DNA of 23,723 nt from Erysipelothrix sp. (GTDB taxonomy: Bacteria; Bacillota_I; Bacilli_A; Erysipelotrichales; Erysipelotrichaceae), in assembly GCA_030152625.1 (NCBI GenBank), contig JASLJD010000067.1:1-23723 (forward strand), read 5' to 3'. Position 1 is the first letter of the stretch. Each line of letters opens with the position of its first letter. Below, one piece after another: positions 14,126 to 20,265 of the stretch. The notes beneath the pieces are model-generated. The model was not told the DNA's origin, ran no database searches, and worked only from the letters and a program-made list of their open reading frames with translations. Position numbers and translations under genes: made by a program.

Positions 14126-14833
14126 ATGACACTGAGTGCAAATGAAAATAAAGCCCTTGATATCCATGTCAATGGAAAAACATACCACCGACTACCGATT
14201 AAAACCCATGTCATTATGCCGGGTGAAGATCTGCAAGCGGTCTTAGAAAAGTATGTTTCAACACATCTTGAGGACGGCGACATCCTCTTTATTACAGAAA
14301 AAATTGTCGCAATTAGTCAAAAAAGAGCTTATCGAGTTGATGAAATCAAAGCTCGTAAATTTGCGACTTTTTTATCAAAATTTGTCACAAAGACACCCCA
14401 CGGAATCGGCTTAGGTATGCCAGAAACTATGGAAATGGCGCTACAAGAATGTGGAACACCACGAATTTTTCTAGCGGCCGCGGTCTCTGCTTTGGGTAAA
14501 CTTGTGGGAAGAAAAGGTGATTTCTATCGCATTGCCGGACCAAAGGCCCGAGCGATTGATGGTCCAACCAGTGGAACCATGCCACCTTTTAATGAGTATG
14601 TTGTACTTGGCCCTGAAAATCCAGATCAAGTAGCAAAGGATGTTCGTAACTTTTTTGCAGATAAGGATATTGAAGTTGTTATTGCTGACATTAACGACTT
14701 AGGCGGCAACATCCTTGGGGCAAGCTCGCCAAATGTCGATGTCGAAGAAATTGTTCAAATCCTAAAAGATAATCCGCTGGGACAAGCTAGCGAAGGAACT
14801 CCTATTGGGATTATTCGTCAGGTTGATAAATAA
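14126..14833 (+). CDS. CofE-like protein (coenzyme F420-0:L-glutamate ligase family)
   Basis: 235 aa. Features of the CofE family are the opening L-P-I-K-T-H-V-I-M-P-G-E-D-L, then D-G-D-I-L-F-I-T-E-K-I-V-A-I-S, a central G-P-T-S-G-T-M-P-P-F block, D-I-N-D-L-G-G-N-I-L-G, and the end D-N-P-L-G-Q-A-S-E-G-T-P-I-G-I-I-R. CofE adds glutamates to the deazaflavin F420-0 with GTP. No other F420 gene is in the window and this kind of organism is not known as an F420 maker, so the real substrate is probably something else. The ATG has AGAAGG 9 bases upstream and its own promoter. It is divergent from cls and convergent with a GNAT gene, whose 3' end it overlaps by 23 bases. Family call fairly sure, function open. 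Confidence 0.75.
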   Translation: MTLSANENKALDIHVNGKTYHRLPIKTHVIMPGEDLQAVLEKYVSTHLEDGDILFITEKIVAISQKRAYRVDEIKARKFATFLSKFVTKTPHGIGLGMPETMEMALQECGTPRIFLAAAVSALGKLVGRKGDFYRIAGPKARAIDGPTSGTMPPFNEYVVLGPENPDQVAKDVRNFFADKDIEVVIADINDLGGNILGASSPNVDVEEIVQILKDNPLGQASEGTPIGIIRQVDK

Positions 14834-15230
14834 TCCGATAACATTCTTTTTGATAATCACCAAGAGCGAATAGTTCGTGATCGGCAGGAATATCAAAAGT
14901 TTTCAAATACTGACCATTCAAACGCAAAATTGTTTTTTTGGATGCGATATTGTCAGGATTGCATGTGATGATATACTCATGCAATCCTTTTTTTTGATAC
15001 AAATAAGCAAACATTTTCTTGCATGCTTGATAGGCAAAGGCATGACCACGATAGGGTGGATAGATAACATAGCCAACATGACCATAGTAATAAAGATCTT
15101 CGCCTTCTTCATAGCGATATTCACATCGTCCAACAACTCGTTTCATTTCAGGGACGATGATATTAAAAACATGTGCTTTGGGTGCATCACTCGGATACGG
15201 ATTGCCCAAGTAGCTGAGTTTGATATCCAT
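14811..15230 (-). CDS. GNAT-family N-acetyltransferase
   Basis: 139 aa, a single GNAT domain. The acetyl-CoA binding loop is Y-P-P-Y-R-G-H-A-F-A after a strand G-Y-V-I; the later C-N-P-D-N-I-A-S-K-K-T-I-L-R-L-N-G segment is the usual motif B with the conserved Asn-x-x-S. The substrate cannot be told. The ribosome binding site AAGGTGACTT stands directly before the ATG. The start lies inside the upstream membrane-protein gene (44-base overlap), so the two are probably translated together. The 3' end overlaps the convergent CofE-like gene by 23 bases, and the coding sequence contains a plus-strand terminator for that gene (14955-14995). Confidence 0.85.
   Translation of the reverse strand: MDIKLSYLGNPYPSDAPKAHVFNIIVPEMKRVVGRCEYRYEEGEDLYYYGHVGYVIYPPYRGHAFAYQACKKMFAYLYQKKGLHEYIITCNPDNIASKKTILRLNGQYLKTFDIPADHELFALGDYQKECYRIIYQPDE
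14955..14995 (+). terminator. Terminator of the CofE-like gene, embedded in the GNAT gene
   Basis: A perfect 11-bp stem AGGATTGCATG / CATGCAATCCT (14955-14965 with 14978-14988) with a 12-base loop is followed by an unbroken run of T to 14995 (eight T including the last stem base). It lies 122 bases past the CofE-like stop, on the strand opposite to the GNAT gene. Confidence 0.8.
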
Positions 15231-15987
15231 AAGTCACCTTGAAAATAGCTATCGCATAAATCGCTTTAAGAACAATTGTCACAATAGGGTAAACAGCAAA
15301 AACACCTAAAGAAAGAACCGATATGGTGAAGTAACCGAAAACAATCAAAGCACCAACAAAGATATATTTGATCTTCTCTTCCGGATAATAAACATAGCCG
15401 AAATAAACAGCTATGAATCCCGCAACATAAACAAAAATATCAAAGATGCGTGCTAGACCCATATCTAAAAACATAACACTCGGTGTGTTTTTGATGGCTA
15501 ATGCAATCTGTTCGACTTGTTCCAAAGTAACTTGATCGTTCACAAAACTTTCTAGATTACCGCCATTGGCTTTAATCGAAAACATCGTATAATTAATCAA
15601 TGGCATAATGAGAAACATTGCACTGACCATCACAAAGGTTAGCCCATTAAGGATAGGGATTTCGTCATCTTCCATTTTTCTTAATTGATAACGATAGACA
15701 ATCGAGGCCGCAACAGCAAAGCTAATTGCATTGAGAACACCCTCTGTCAAAGCTGTAATAAAGACATTCCCACCCATGTTTTCATAATCAAGTCCTGGGA
15801 AAATTTGTGTGATGACGGTCAGCAAGACAATACGTGTAATCGTGTAAATAAAATAGGCTAACATCCCCCAAATAATTCCTTGGCTCATCTTATAATTTCC
15901 GCGATAGCGCCTGAAAATATAGATCGGTATCGCAATCACTAACAAAATACTCGCAATCATTGAAAATATCTGAAATTTTGATATCAT
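15187..15987 (-). CDS. Multi-pass membrane protein, YhfC-like
   Basis: 266 aa with about seven hydrophobic segments (near residues 7-25, 36-60, 75-98, 112-133, 172-197, 202-225 and 227-250). The opening (M-I-S-K-F-Q-I-F-S-M-I-A-S-I-L-L-V-I-A-I-P-I-Y, then R-R-Y-R) and the layout resemble the YhfC family of predicted intramembrane glutamic proteases. That family usually has a Glu-Glu pair in the third helix; here only one Glu is seen (A-L-T-E-G-V-L-N-A), so activity is doubtful and the family call is tentative. The start has GGAGGA before the ATG. It shares a 44-base overlap with the GNAT gene downstream. Divergent from a DUF4870-like gene. Confidence 0.6.
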   Translation of the reverse strand: MISKFQIFSMIASILLVIAIPIYIFRRYRGNYKMSQGIIWGMLAYFIYTITRIVLLTVITQIFPGLDYENMGGNVFITALTEGVLNAISFAVAASIVYRYQLRKMEDDEIPILNGLTFVMVSAMFLIMPLINYTMFSIKANGGNLESFVNDQVTLEQVEQIALAIKNTPSVMFLDMGLARIFDIFVYVAGFIAVYFGYVYYPEEKIKYIFVGALIVFGYFTISVLSLGVFAVYPIVTIVLKAIYAIAIFKVTYGYQTQLLGQSVSE

Positions 15988-16001
15988 AAAAATCCTCCAT
16001 C

Positions 16002-16030
16002 TTTACTTTACATACTAATCATTATATTAT
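16002..16030 (+). promoter_or_regulatory. Possible promoter of the DUF4870-like gene
   Basis: TTTACT (16002-16007) and TATTAT (16025-16030) are 17 bases apart. Transcription would start almost at the ribosome binding site. The same AT-rich block also offers TATAAT on the minus strand for the divergent YhfC-like gene, so the assignment is uncertain. Confidence 0.35.
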
Positions 16031-16049
16031 AAATCGAGGAGGAATGCAC

Positions 16050-16484
16050 ATGAATCAAAAAAAATCAAGTATCTTTGATCTAGATGAAACACAAGTTGTA
16101 CGTATTTTATGGATCGTTAGCATTGCGCTTCTGTTCCTAAAACGTTCATACCTCATTCGAATTATGATCCCTTTTATACTTTTACTCATTGAAAAGAAAA
16201 GTGCTTTAGTTCGAAATCACGCAGGACAAAATCTTATTTTAAATATTTTTGTTTCCTTAATCTTGATAATCTTCAACCATTTTACCAGCATTGTTTCTTT
16301 TCTGGTTAGTTGGATACCGCTTTTTCGACAGATTGTTTGGATTTTCACTGATTTCATCCGAGTCATCCTAGTCTTCTTTGCTTTCGCTTACCATCTTATC
16401 GGCTTAGCGAAGGCATTCCAAGCGCAGTATCTCGCTTTGCCGCTCATTTCAGGATTAGGCGATCGTCTCAGCAAAAATTTATAG
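16050..16484 (+). CDS. Small membrane protein, DUF4870/Tic20-like
   Basis: 144 aa from the second ATG. About three or four hydrophobic segments (near residues 18-34, 36-46, 66-90 and 98-122). The diagnostic parts are K-K-S-A-L-V-R-N-H-A-G-Q-N-L-I-L-N (charged loop, then Val/Phe-Arg-x-His-Ala-x-Gln) and the end I-G-L-A-K-A-F-Q-A-Q-Y-L-A-L-P-L-I, both as in DUF4870. The function of the family is unknown. An ATG at 16044 lies only one base after the ribosome binding site GAGGAGG (16036-16042), while the ATG at 16050 is at 7 bases, so I chose the latter. It ends in a bidirectional terminator shared with cspA. Confidence 0.72.
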   Translation: MNQKKSSIFDLDETQVVRILWIVSIALLFLKRSYLIRIMIPFILLLIEKKSALVRNHAGQNLILNIFVSLILIIFNHFTSIVSFLVSWIPLFRQIVWIFTDFIRVILVFFAFAYHLIGLAKAFQAQYLALPLISGLGDRLSKNL

Positions 16485-16489
16485 ACAAC

Positions 16490-16521
16490 AAAAAAGGAGC
16501 TCTAAGAGCTCCTTATTTTTT
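16490..16521. terminator. Bidirectional terminator between the DUF4870-like gene and cspA
   Basis: AAGGAGCTC / GAGCTCCTT (16494-16502 with 16506-16514) is a perfect 9-bp stem with a TAA loop. T runs follow on both strands (ATTTTTTATTT on plus, six T on minus), so it serves both convergent genes. Confidence 0.9.
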
Positions 16522-16527
16522 ATTTGT

Positions 16528-16731
16528 TTACGCAACAACACGAACGTTAGCTGCTTGGTCGCCACGTTGACCTTCGACGATATCGAATGTCACAGTTTGA
16601 CCAGCTTCTAATGTTTTGAAACCGTCAGCTTCAATTGCTGAGTAATGCACAAACACGTCTGTTCCCTCTTCAATTGTGATAAAGCCGTAGCCTTTTTCAG
16701 CATTGAAGAATTTTACTGTACCTGTATTCAT
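16528..16731 (-). CDS. Cold-shock protein (CspA/CspB family)
   Basis: 67 aa, a single cold-shock domain of normal length. RNP1 is K-G-Y-G-F-I (13-18) and RNP2 is V-F-V-H-Y (26-30); aromatic residues F8, F9, Y15, F17, F27 and H29 form the usual single-stranded nucleic-acid binding face. It acts as an RNA chaperone. The ribosome binding site AGGAGG lies nine bases before the ATG. It has a near-consensus promoter (16860-16888) about 120 bases upstream, so the mRNA has a long leader, a common feature of cold-shock genes. Confidence 0.96.
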   Translation of the reverse strand: MNTGTVKFFNAEKGYGFITIEEGTDVFVHYSAIEADGFKTLEAGQTVTFDIVEGQRGDQAANVRVVA

Positions 16732-16853
16732 TTGCTAGTACCTCCTATCAAGAAATAAGATGTACTCGCGTATTTCTCAAATCCTAAAAACCATTTAAGC
16801 AATACTTGAGTCTCCAAATACCCTTCCAAAACGAAAAAGTACTCTCTTATTAC
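16732..16853 (-). promoter_or_regulatory. Long 5' leader of cspA with a hairpin next to the ribosome binding site
   Basis: The predicted transcript start is near 16853, giving a leader of about 120 bases. Just upstream of the ribosome binding site (16746-16741), AGAAATA (16777-16771) pairs with TATTTCT (16757-16751) around a 13-base loop, extendable by two wobble pairs. The position suggests temperature-dependent access to the ribosome binding site, as in known csp leaders; that part is inference. Confidence 0.5.
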
Positions 16854-16859
16854 TGCTTA

Positions 16860-16888
16860 ATCATATCACTGCATGGAGACATAGTCAA
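16860..16888 (-). promoter_or_regulatory. cspA promoter
   Basis: TTGACT (16888-16883) and TATGAT (16865-16860) are separated by 17 bases on the minus strand, a near-consensus sigma-A promoter. The -35 starts just past the stop of the upstream gene. Confidence 0.85.
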
Positions 16889-16894
16889 ACTTTT

Positions 16895-17374
16895 TCACTC
16901 TTTGTCTTCTTTTTCTTGATCGAAGTCAGCATCAATCACTTCAGCATCATCATAAACAGCATCCGAATCCGCTTCGATAATTTCGACCTCTTCATCTTCC
17001 AATGCTTTCATGCTTGCTTCTTCTTCGAGTTTTAAGGCTTCATTTTGTTCTTTTTCCTTACGGAGTCGCTCTAACTCTTTCTCATCACGACGACGGCGAA
17101 TTTTTCGGCGAATCATCGAAGTGAGGATCATCAATATTGTTACCATCACCACAATTGTGATAGCCATCCATTTCCATGATCCAAAAACCATCACGGCAAT
17201 ATAATTCATCGCCGAACTCAAAAGCCCCATAAAGAAAATTAATAGATAAAGTTTAAATGGGTGAATGCCAATCTTATCGGAGACAAATTCATATTTTCGT
17301 TCCAAACTTATAAAGATAAATAAAAAAACAAAAGTAATAAAAATAACGATCCAATTCAATTTTAGAAAATCCAT
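16895..17374 (-). CDS. Unknown small membrane protein with coiled-coil and acidic tail
   Basis: 159 aa; family not recognised. Three hydrophobic segments lie at about residues 8-24, 41-65 and 68-86. A very basic stretch (I-R-R-K-I-R-R-R-R, about 88-96) follows the last one, placing the C-terminus in the cytoplasm by the positive-inside rule. Then comes a charged heptad-like helix (about 97-128) and an acidic end with repeated Glu/Asp. The ribosome binding site AGGAAGGGCAAT precedes the ATG. No terminator lies between this gene and the cspA promoter, so some read-through into cspA is possible. It is divergent from the threonine/serine exporter genes over a 128-base region in which I see no convincing promoter. 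Confidence 0.7.
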   Translation of the reverse strand: MDFLKLNWIVIFITFVFLFIFISLERKYEFVSDKIGIHPFKLYLLIFFMGLLSSAMNYIAVMVFGSWKWMAITIVVMVTILMILTSMIRRKIRRRRDEKELERLRKEKEQNEALKLEEEASMKALEDEEVEIIEADSDAVYDDAEVIDADFDQEKEDKE

Positions 17375-17502
17375 ATTGCCCTTCCTTCCGCCTTTTTCAC
17401 AACAGGCTCTCTTTTTATGTCATAATAGATAGTGATATTAAACATATTATAACGTATTTGAGCAAGGGTTTCATTCCTAGAGCTACTTGAAAGGAGTTTC
17501 TT

Positions 17503-18246
17503 ATGGAAGAAAGAGAAAAAGGACTCGATGCAGCTATCCTAGCTGGAAAATTATTGATGGAAAGCGGGGGAGAAATGCATCGAGTTGAAGATACGATGGC
17601 GAGAATTGCTAACCATGCCTATAAACACGAGCAAAGCATCAGCTTTGTCTTACCTACAGGCATCTTTGTTAGTAACGAACACGGAAGAAATACGCGCCTA
17701 AGACGTATACATTTTCGCGCCACACAACTTCAAACACTGACAGATGTTAACGCACTTTCGCGGCAATTTACTGAAGATCTCATCAGCCTTGATGAACTGA
17801 TTGAAAAACTCAGAGAAGTCGAACAAAGACCTGCAGCAATATCCCCAGGCAAGCGTTTTTGTGCTTATGGTGTCGGAAGTGTTGCAATGATGTTTCTTTT
17901 CAAAGGAGATATTCGTGATGCCTTACTCACGTTTTTACTTGGCACTTTAGGCGGATGGATTCATGAAAAAAGTCGACAAGTTTTAAAGATGCGCTTTCTC
18001 AATGATCTTATCACGGCCTTTGTTTTAGCCGCTTTGATCAATATCTTAAACCAGCATGCTTTCGTGACACAGATCGATGCTGTAACCATTAGTAGTGTGG
18101 TCATGTTTGTTCCCGGTATTCCGATCATGCATTCGCTTCGAGATTTCTTTTTAGGGAACACAGTTTCAGGAACGGTCTTTCTTCTTGAGGCATTTTTTAC
18201 AGCTCTCATGATCGGACTGGGTGTTATTTTAGGTTTATCATTTTAA
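17503..18246 (+). CDS. Threonine/serine exporter, large (ThrE N-terminal type) subunit
   Basis: 247 aa. The cytoplasmic N-terminal part contains A-G-K-L-L-M-E-S-G-G-E-M-H-R-V-E-D-T-M and S-F-V-L-P-T-G-I-F-V-S, the hallmarks of the ThrE family (PF06738). About five membrane segments follow from residue 120 on, including M-F-V-P-G-I-P-I-M-H-S. In Corynebacterium ThrE is a single protein that exports threonine and serine; in many Bacillota it is split into a large and a small subunit, as here with the next gene 12 bases downstream. The ribosome binding site AAAGGAG precedes the ATG. Substrate inferred from family. Confidence 0.87.
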   Translation: MEEREKGLDAAILAGKLLMESGGEMHRVEDTMARIANHAYKHEQSISFVLPTGIFVSNEHGRNTRLRRIHFRATQLQTLTDVNALSRQFTEDLISLDELIEKLREVEQRPAAISPGKRFCAYGVGSVAMMFLFKGDIRDALLTFLLGTLGGWIHEKSRQVLKMRFLNDLITAFVLAALINILNQHAFVTQIDAVTISSVVMFVPGIPIMHSLRDFFLGNTVSGTVFLLEAFFTALMIGLGVILGLSF

Positions 18247-18258
18247 AGGAGATGAATT

Positions 18259-18693
18259 ATGAAAGCCATTATCGCTAGTTTTCTTGCAGCTTTAAGTTTT
18301 GCCATCACAATCAACGCCCCTAAATCAGAGTTATTATGGATTGGCGCTGTTGCGGGTTTGGCATGGTTAGTCAAAATTTTCACCTTGGAAGTCTTAGAAA
18401 CAGGACAAAGTCTTGCTCTTTTTATTGCTTCCGCAAGCATCGCTGTCACATCAATTATTTTAGCCAAAAGACGCAAAAAACCAACGAGTGTTTACAATAT
18501 TCCAGCTATCTTTCCACTTGTTCCAGGAATCACCGCTTTTCAAACAATGGAAGCCTTTATGAACCATTCCTTCTATCAAGGCTTAGAACTTCTATTAAGA
18601 ACCATTCGTTATGCGCTAAGCTTAGCCTTTGGTATTGTTTTAATTGAACTTCTTCACCGAAGTTTTAGACGTTTTAATATGCGAAAAAATTGA
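18259..18693 (+). CDS. Threonine/serine exporter, small (ThrE_2 type) subunit
   Basis: 144 aa with about four hydrophobic helices. The motif P-A-I-F-P-L-V-P-G-I-T-A-F-Q-T-M (about 81-96) is the small-subunit counterpart of the PGxP motif in the large subunit and identifies the ThrE_2 family (PF12821). The ribosome binding site AAAGGAGATGAATT stands before the ATG, 12 bases after the large subunit. The pair should form one transporter. No terminator follows; the next gene has its own promoter. Confidence 0.87.
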   Translation: MKAIIASFLAALSFAITINAPKSELLWIGAVAGLAWLVKIFTLEVLETGQSLALFIASASIAVTSIILAKRRKKPTSVYNIPAIFPLVPGITAFQTMEAFMNHSFYQGLELLLRTIRYALSLAFGIVLIELLHRSFRRFNMRKN

Positions 18694-18698
18694 TATGA

Positions 18699-18727
18699 TT
18701 GCAAGCATCTGTTTTACAAACTATAAT
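18699..18727 (+). promoter_or_regulatory. Promoter of the M42 peptidase gene
   Basis: TTGCAA (18699-18704) and TATAAT (18722-18727) are 17 bases apart, 20 bases before the ATG at 18748. Confidence 0.8.
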
Positions 18728-18747
18728 AAAAGCGAAAGGTGATACCT

Positions 18748-19773
18748 ATGAAAAAGTATATTGATGAACTCATCCATCTTCTAAATATGAAAAGCCCAAC
18801 GGGTCATACCGAAGCAGCTATTTCTTATTTAGAAGATCGATTTAGAAAGCTTGGTCTAACAACCTACCGAAGTAATAAGGGAGCCTTAATTGCGAAGCTT
18901 CCAGGCATTGAAGAAAACCGAGAGGTCAGTTTAGCGGCCCATATTGATACCTTGGGAGCCATGGTAAAGGAAATTACTGCGGATGGTAAAATCCGTCTTA
19001 CACAACTTGGGGGATACGCTTGGGCGACCATTGAAGGTGAATATGTTGAAATCGAAACAATGGACGGAGATTTCTATACAGGAACAGTCTTGATCGATTA
19101 TGCATCAAGTCATGTTTATTCGAGCAAAACCAACCAAAGCGAACGGAGTGGCGAAAATCTCTATGTACGACTTGATGAAAAAATTGAGTCAAGAAAAGAT
19201 GTGGAGAACTTAGGAATTCAAGTTGGTGACTTTGTCCACCTCGATCCCCGTGCACAACATACTGATTCTGGTTTTATTAAATCACGACATCTCGATAACA
19301 AGGCAGGTGTGATCGCATTAATCGCCATCGCTGAGCATTTTGTCGAGCATGATCTCAAACCAAACTTCACAACAAACTTCTTTATTTCAAATTATGAAGA
19401 AGTTGGCCACGGTGCCGCTGCAGGCATTCCTGAAAAAACAACAGAATTGATTGCTGTCGATATGGCGGCGATGGGAGGCGGACAGACTTCCGATGAATAT
19501 TCTGTGACAATTTGTGCCAAAGATAGCTCGGGTCCATATGACTATCAATTAAGACAACGTCTTGTGAGACTTGCTCAAAATGATAATATCAATTATAAGG
19601 TTGATATTTATCCTTTCTATGGATCGGATGGTTCAGCAGCCCTTCGCGCTGGCAACGATCTTCGTGTTGCCCTCATCGGTCCGGGGGTCGATGCATCCCA
19701 TAGTTTTGAGCGAACACATGAGGAAGCAATTGAAAATACCATCAAGTTGGGTATTGCTTATTTAACTGAATAA
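18748..19773 (+). CDS. M42-family aminopeptidase (glutamyl aminopeptidase/FrvX type)
   Basis: 341 aa, normal length. Cytoplasmic dinuclear metallo-aminopeptidase that forms large tetrahedral particles in its family and trims short peptides. Visible residues are His65 and Asp67 (A-A-H-I-D-T-L-G), bridging Asp183 (H-L-D-N-K-A-G), catalytic Glu217 and metal ligand Glu218 (Y-E-E-V-G-H-G), Asp238 (A-V-D-M-A) and His318 (A-S-H-S-F-E-R-T-H). All metal and catalytic positions are present. An in-frame GTG at 18739 lies within the ribosome binding site GAAAGGTG, so the ATG at 18748 is the start. It has its own promoter. Lying behind an amino-acid exporter, it may feed amino acids from peptide breakdown, but that is inference. 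Confidence 0.93.
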   Translation: MKKYIDELIHLLNMKSPTGHTEAAISYLEDRFRKLGLTTYRSNKGALIAKLPGIEENREVSLAAHIDTLGAMVKEITADGKIRLTQLGGYAWATIEGEYVEIETMDGDFYTGTVLIDYASSHVYSSKTNQSERSGENLYVRLDEKIESRKDVENLGIQVGDFVHLDPRAQHTDSGFIKSRHLDNKAGVIALIAIAEHFVEHDLKPNFTTNFFISNYEEVGHGAAAGIPEKTTELIAVDMAAMGGGQTSDEYSVTICAKDSSGPYDYQLRQRLVRLAQNDNINYKVDIYPFYGSDGSAALRAGNDLRVALIGPGVDASHSFERTHEEAIENTIKLGIAYLTE

Positions 19774-19785
19774 GAGTTAAAAAGA

Positions 19786-19814
19786 TTGACATTCAATTTC
19801 AATCTCACTATGAT
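19786..19814 (+). promoter_or_regulatory. Promoter of the carboxymuconolactone decarboxylase-like gene
   Basis: TTGACA (19786-19791), a perfect -35, and TATGAT (19809-19814) are 17 bases apart, 27 bases before the ATG. The best sigma-A match in the window. Confidence 0.88.
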
Positions 19815-19841
19815 GACTACGTAAGCAAGGAGGTATTTTGA

Positions 19842-20195
19842 ATGAACTATGATGTAAGACAAATGCTTAAAGACTTCACAAGCGGCTTAACAATTATGGG
19901 CCGTACACATGATAAAGAAGTGAATGCATTCTTAGGCATGCTTGGTACTAACTATGCACCAGGTGCTGTCGATGTGAAAACAAAAGAACTTGCCAGTGTT
20001 GCAATTGCTGTCTTCAGCCGTTGTGAATACTGCATTGTTTACCACACCTACAAAGCACTTGAGGCAGGAGCAAACCGCGATGAAATCATTGAAATCGCAA
20101 TGATTGCTGTTGCATTCGGTGGCGGACCTTCCATGGCCTATTCTGTCACACTCTTGCATGAATCAATTCAAGAGTTTGAAAAAGATTTCCAATAA
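19842..20195 (+). CDS. AhpD-like carboxymuconolactone decarboxylase family protein
   Basis: 117 aa, all helical. The AhpD-type redox motif C61-E-Y-C64-x-x-x-H68 is present, with Glu49 upstream in the place of the proton-relay Glu. In AhpD this set reduces peroxiredoxin partners; many small members have unknown partners, and true decarboxylase activity is unlikely with the CxxC motif. The C-terminal G-G-G-P-S-M-A-Y is typical of the family. The ribosome binding site AAGGAGG (19827-19833) is 8 bases before the ATG, the promoter is near-perfect, and a strong UUCG-loop terminator follows, so it is a well-expressed single-gene unit. Confidence 0.9.
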   Translation: MNYDVRQMLKDFTSGLTIMGRTHDKEVNAFLGMLGTNYAPGAVDVKTKELASVAIAVFSRCEYCIVYHTYKALEAGANRDEIIEIAMIAVAFGGGPSMAYSVTLLHESIQEFEKDFQ

Positions 20196-20199
20196 AATA

Positions 20200-20226
20200 A
20201 AAGATCGCTTCGGCGATCTTTTTCTT
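20200..20226 (+). terminator. Terminator of the AhpD-like gene
   Basis: AAAGATCGC-TTCG-GCGATCTTT (20200-20221) is a perfect 9-bp stem closed by a stable C(UUCG)G tetraloop, followed by TTCTTT. Confidence 0.93.
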
Positions 20227-20227
20227 T

Positions 20228-20259
20228 AAACAAAAAGCCCGAAAATTATTCAGGCTTTT
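20228..20259 (-). terminator. Terminator of the MATE gene
   Basis: On the minus strand AAAAGCCTGAA pairs with TTCGGGCTTTT (20259-20249 with 20243-20233, one G-T pair) with a 5-base loop, followed by TGTTT. It lies just past the MATE stop, back to back with the preceding terminator. Confidence 0.88.
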
Positions 20260-20265
20260 GTATAT

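Noticed and set aside
14745..14805. Inverted repeat ATAATCC / GGATTAT on the minus strand past the GNAT stop, as its terminator.
   Set aside because: The loop is about 33 bases and the T tract is only CTTTTA, so it is too weak to call.
14877..15242. 121-codon open frame on the plus strand opposite the GNAT gene.
   Set aside because: It is antisense to a well-supported gene; the product is a low-complexity Ile/Phe-rich translation and it contains the CofE-unit terminator.
16795..16860. Ten-base complementary arms (16795-16804 and 16851-16860) that could close the cspA leader into one domain.
   Set aside because: The upstream arm overlaps the -10 element and the predicted transcript start is near 16853, so most of that arm would not be in the RNA.
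17375..17502. Promoters for the divergent ThrE and unknown membrane protein genes.
   Set aside because: Several AT-rich -10-like strings exist, but none has an acceptable -35 at 16-18 bases, so no assignment is made.
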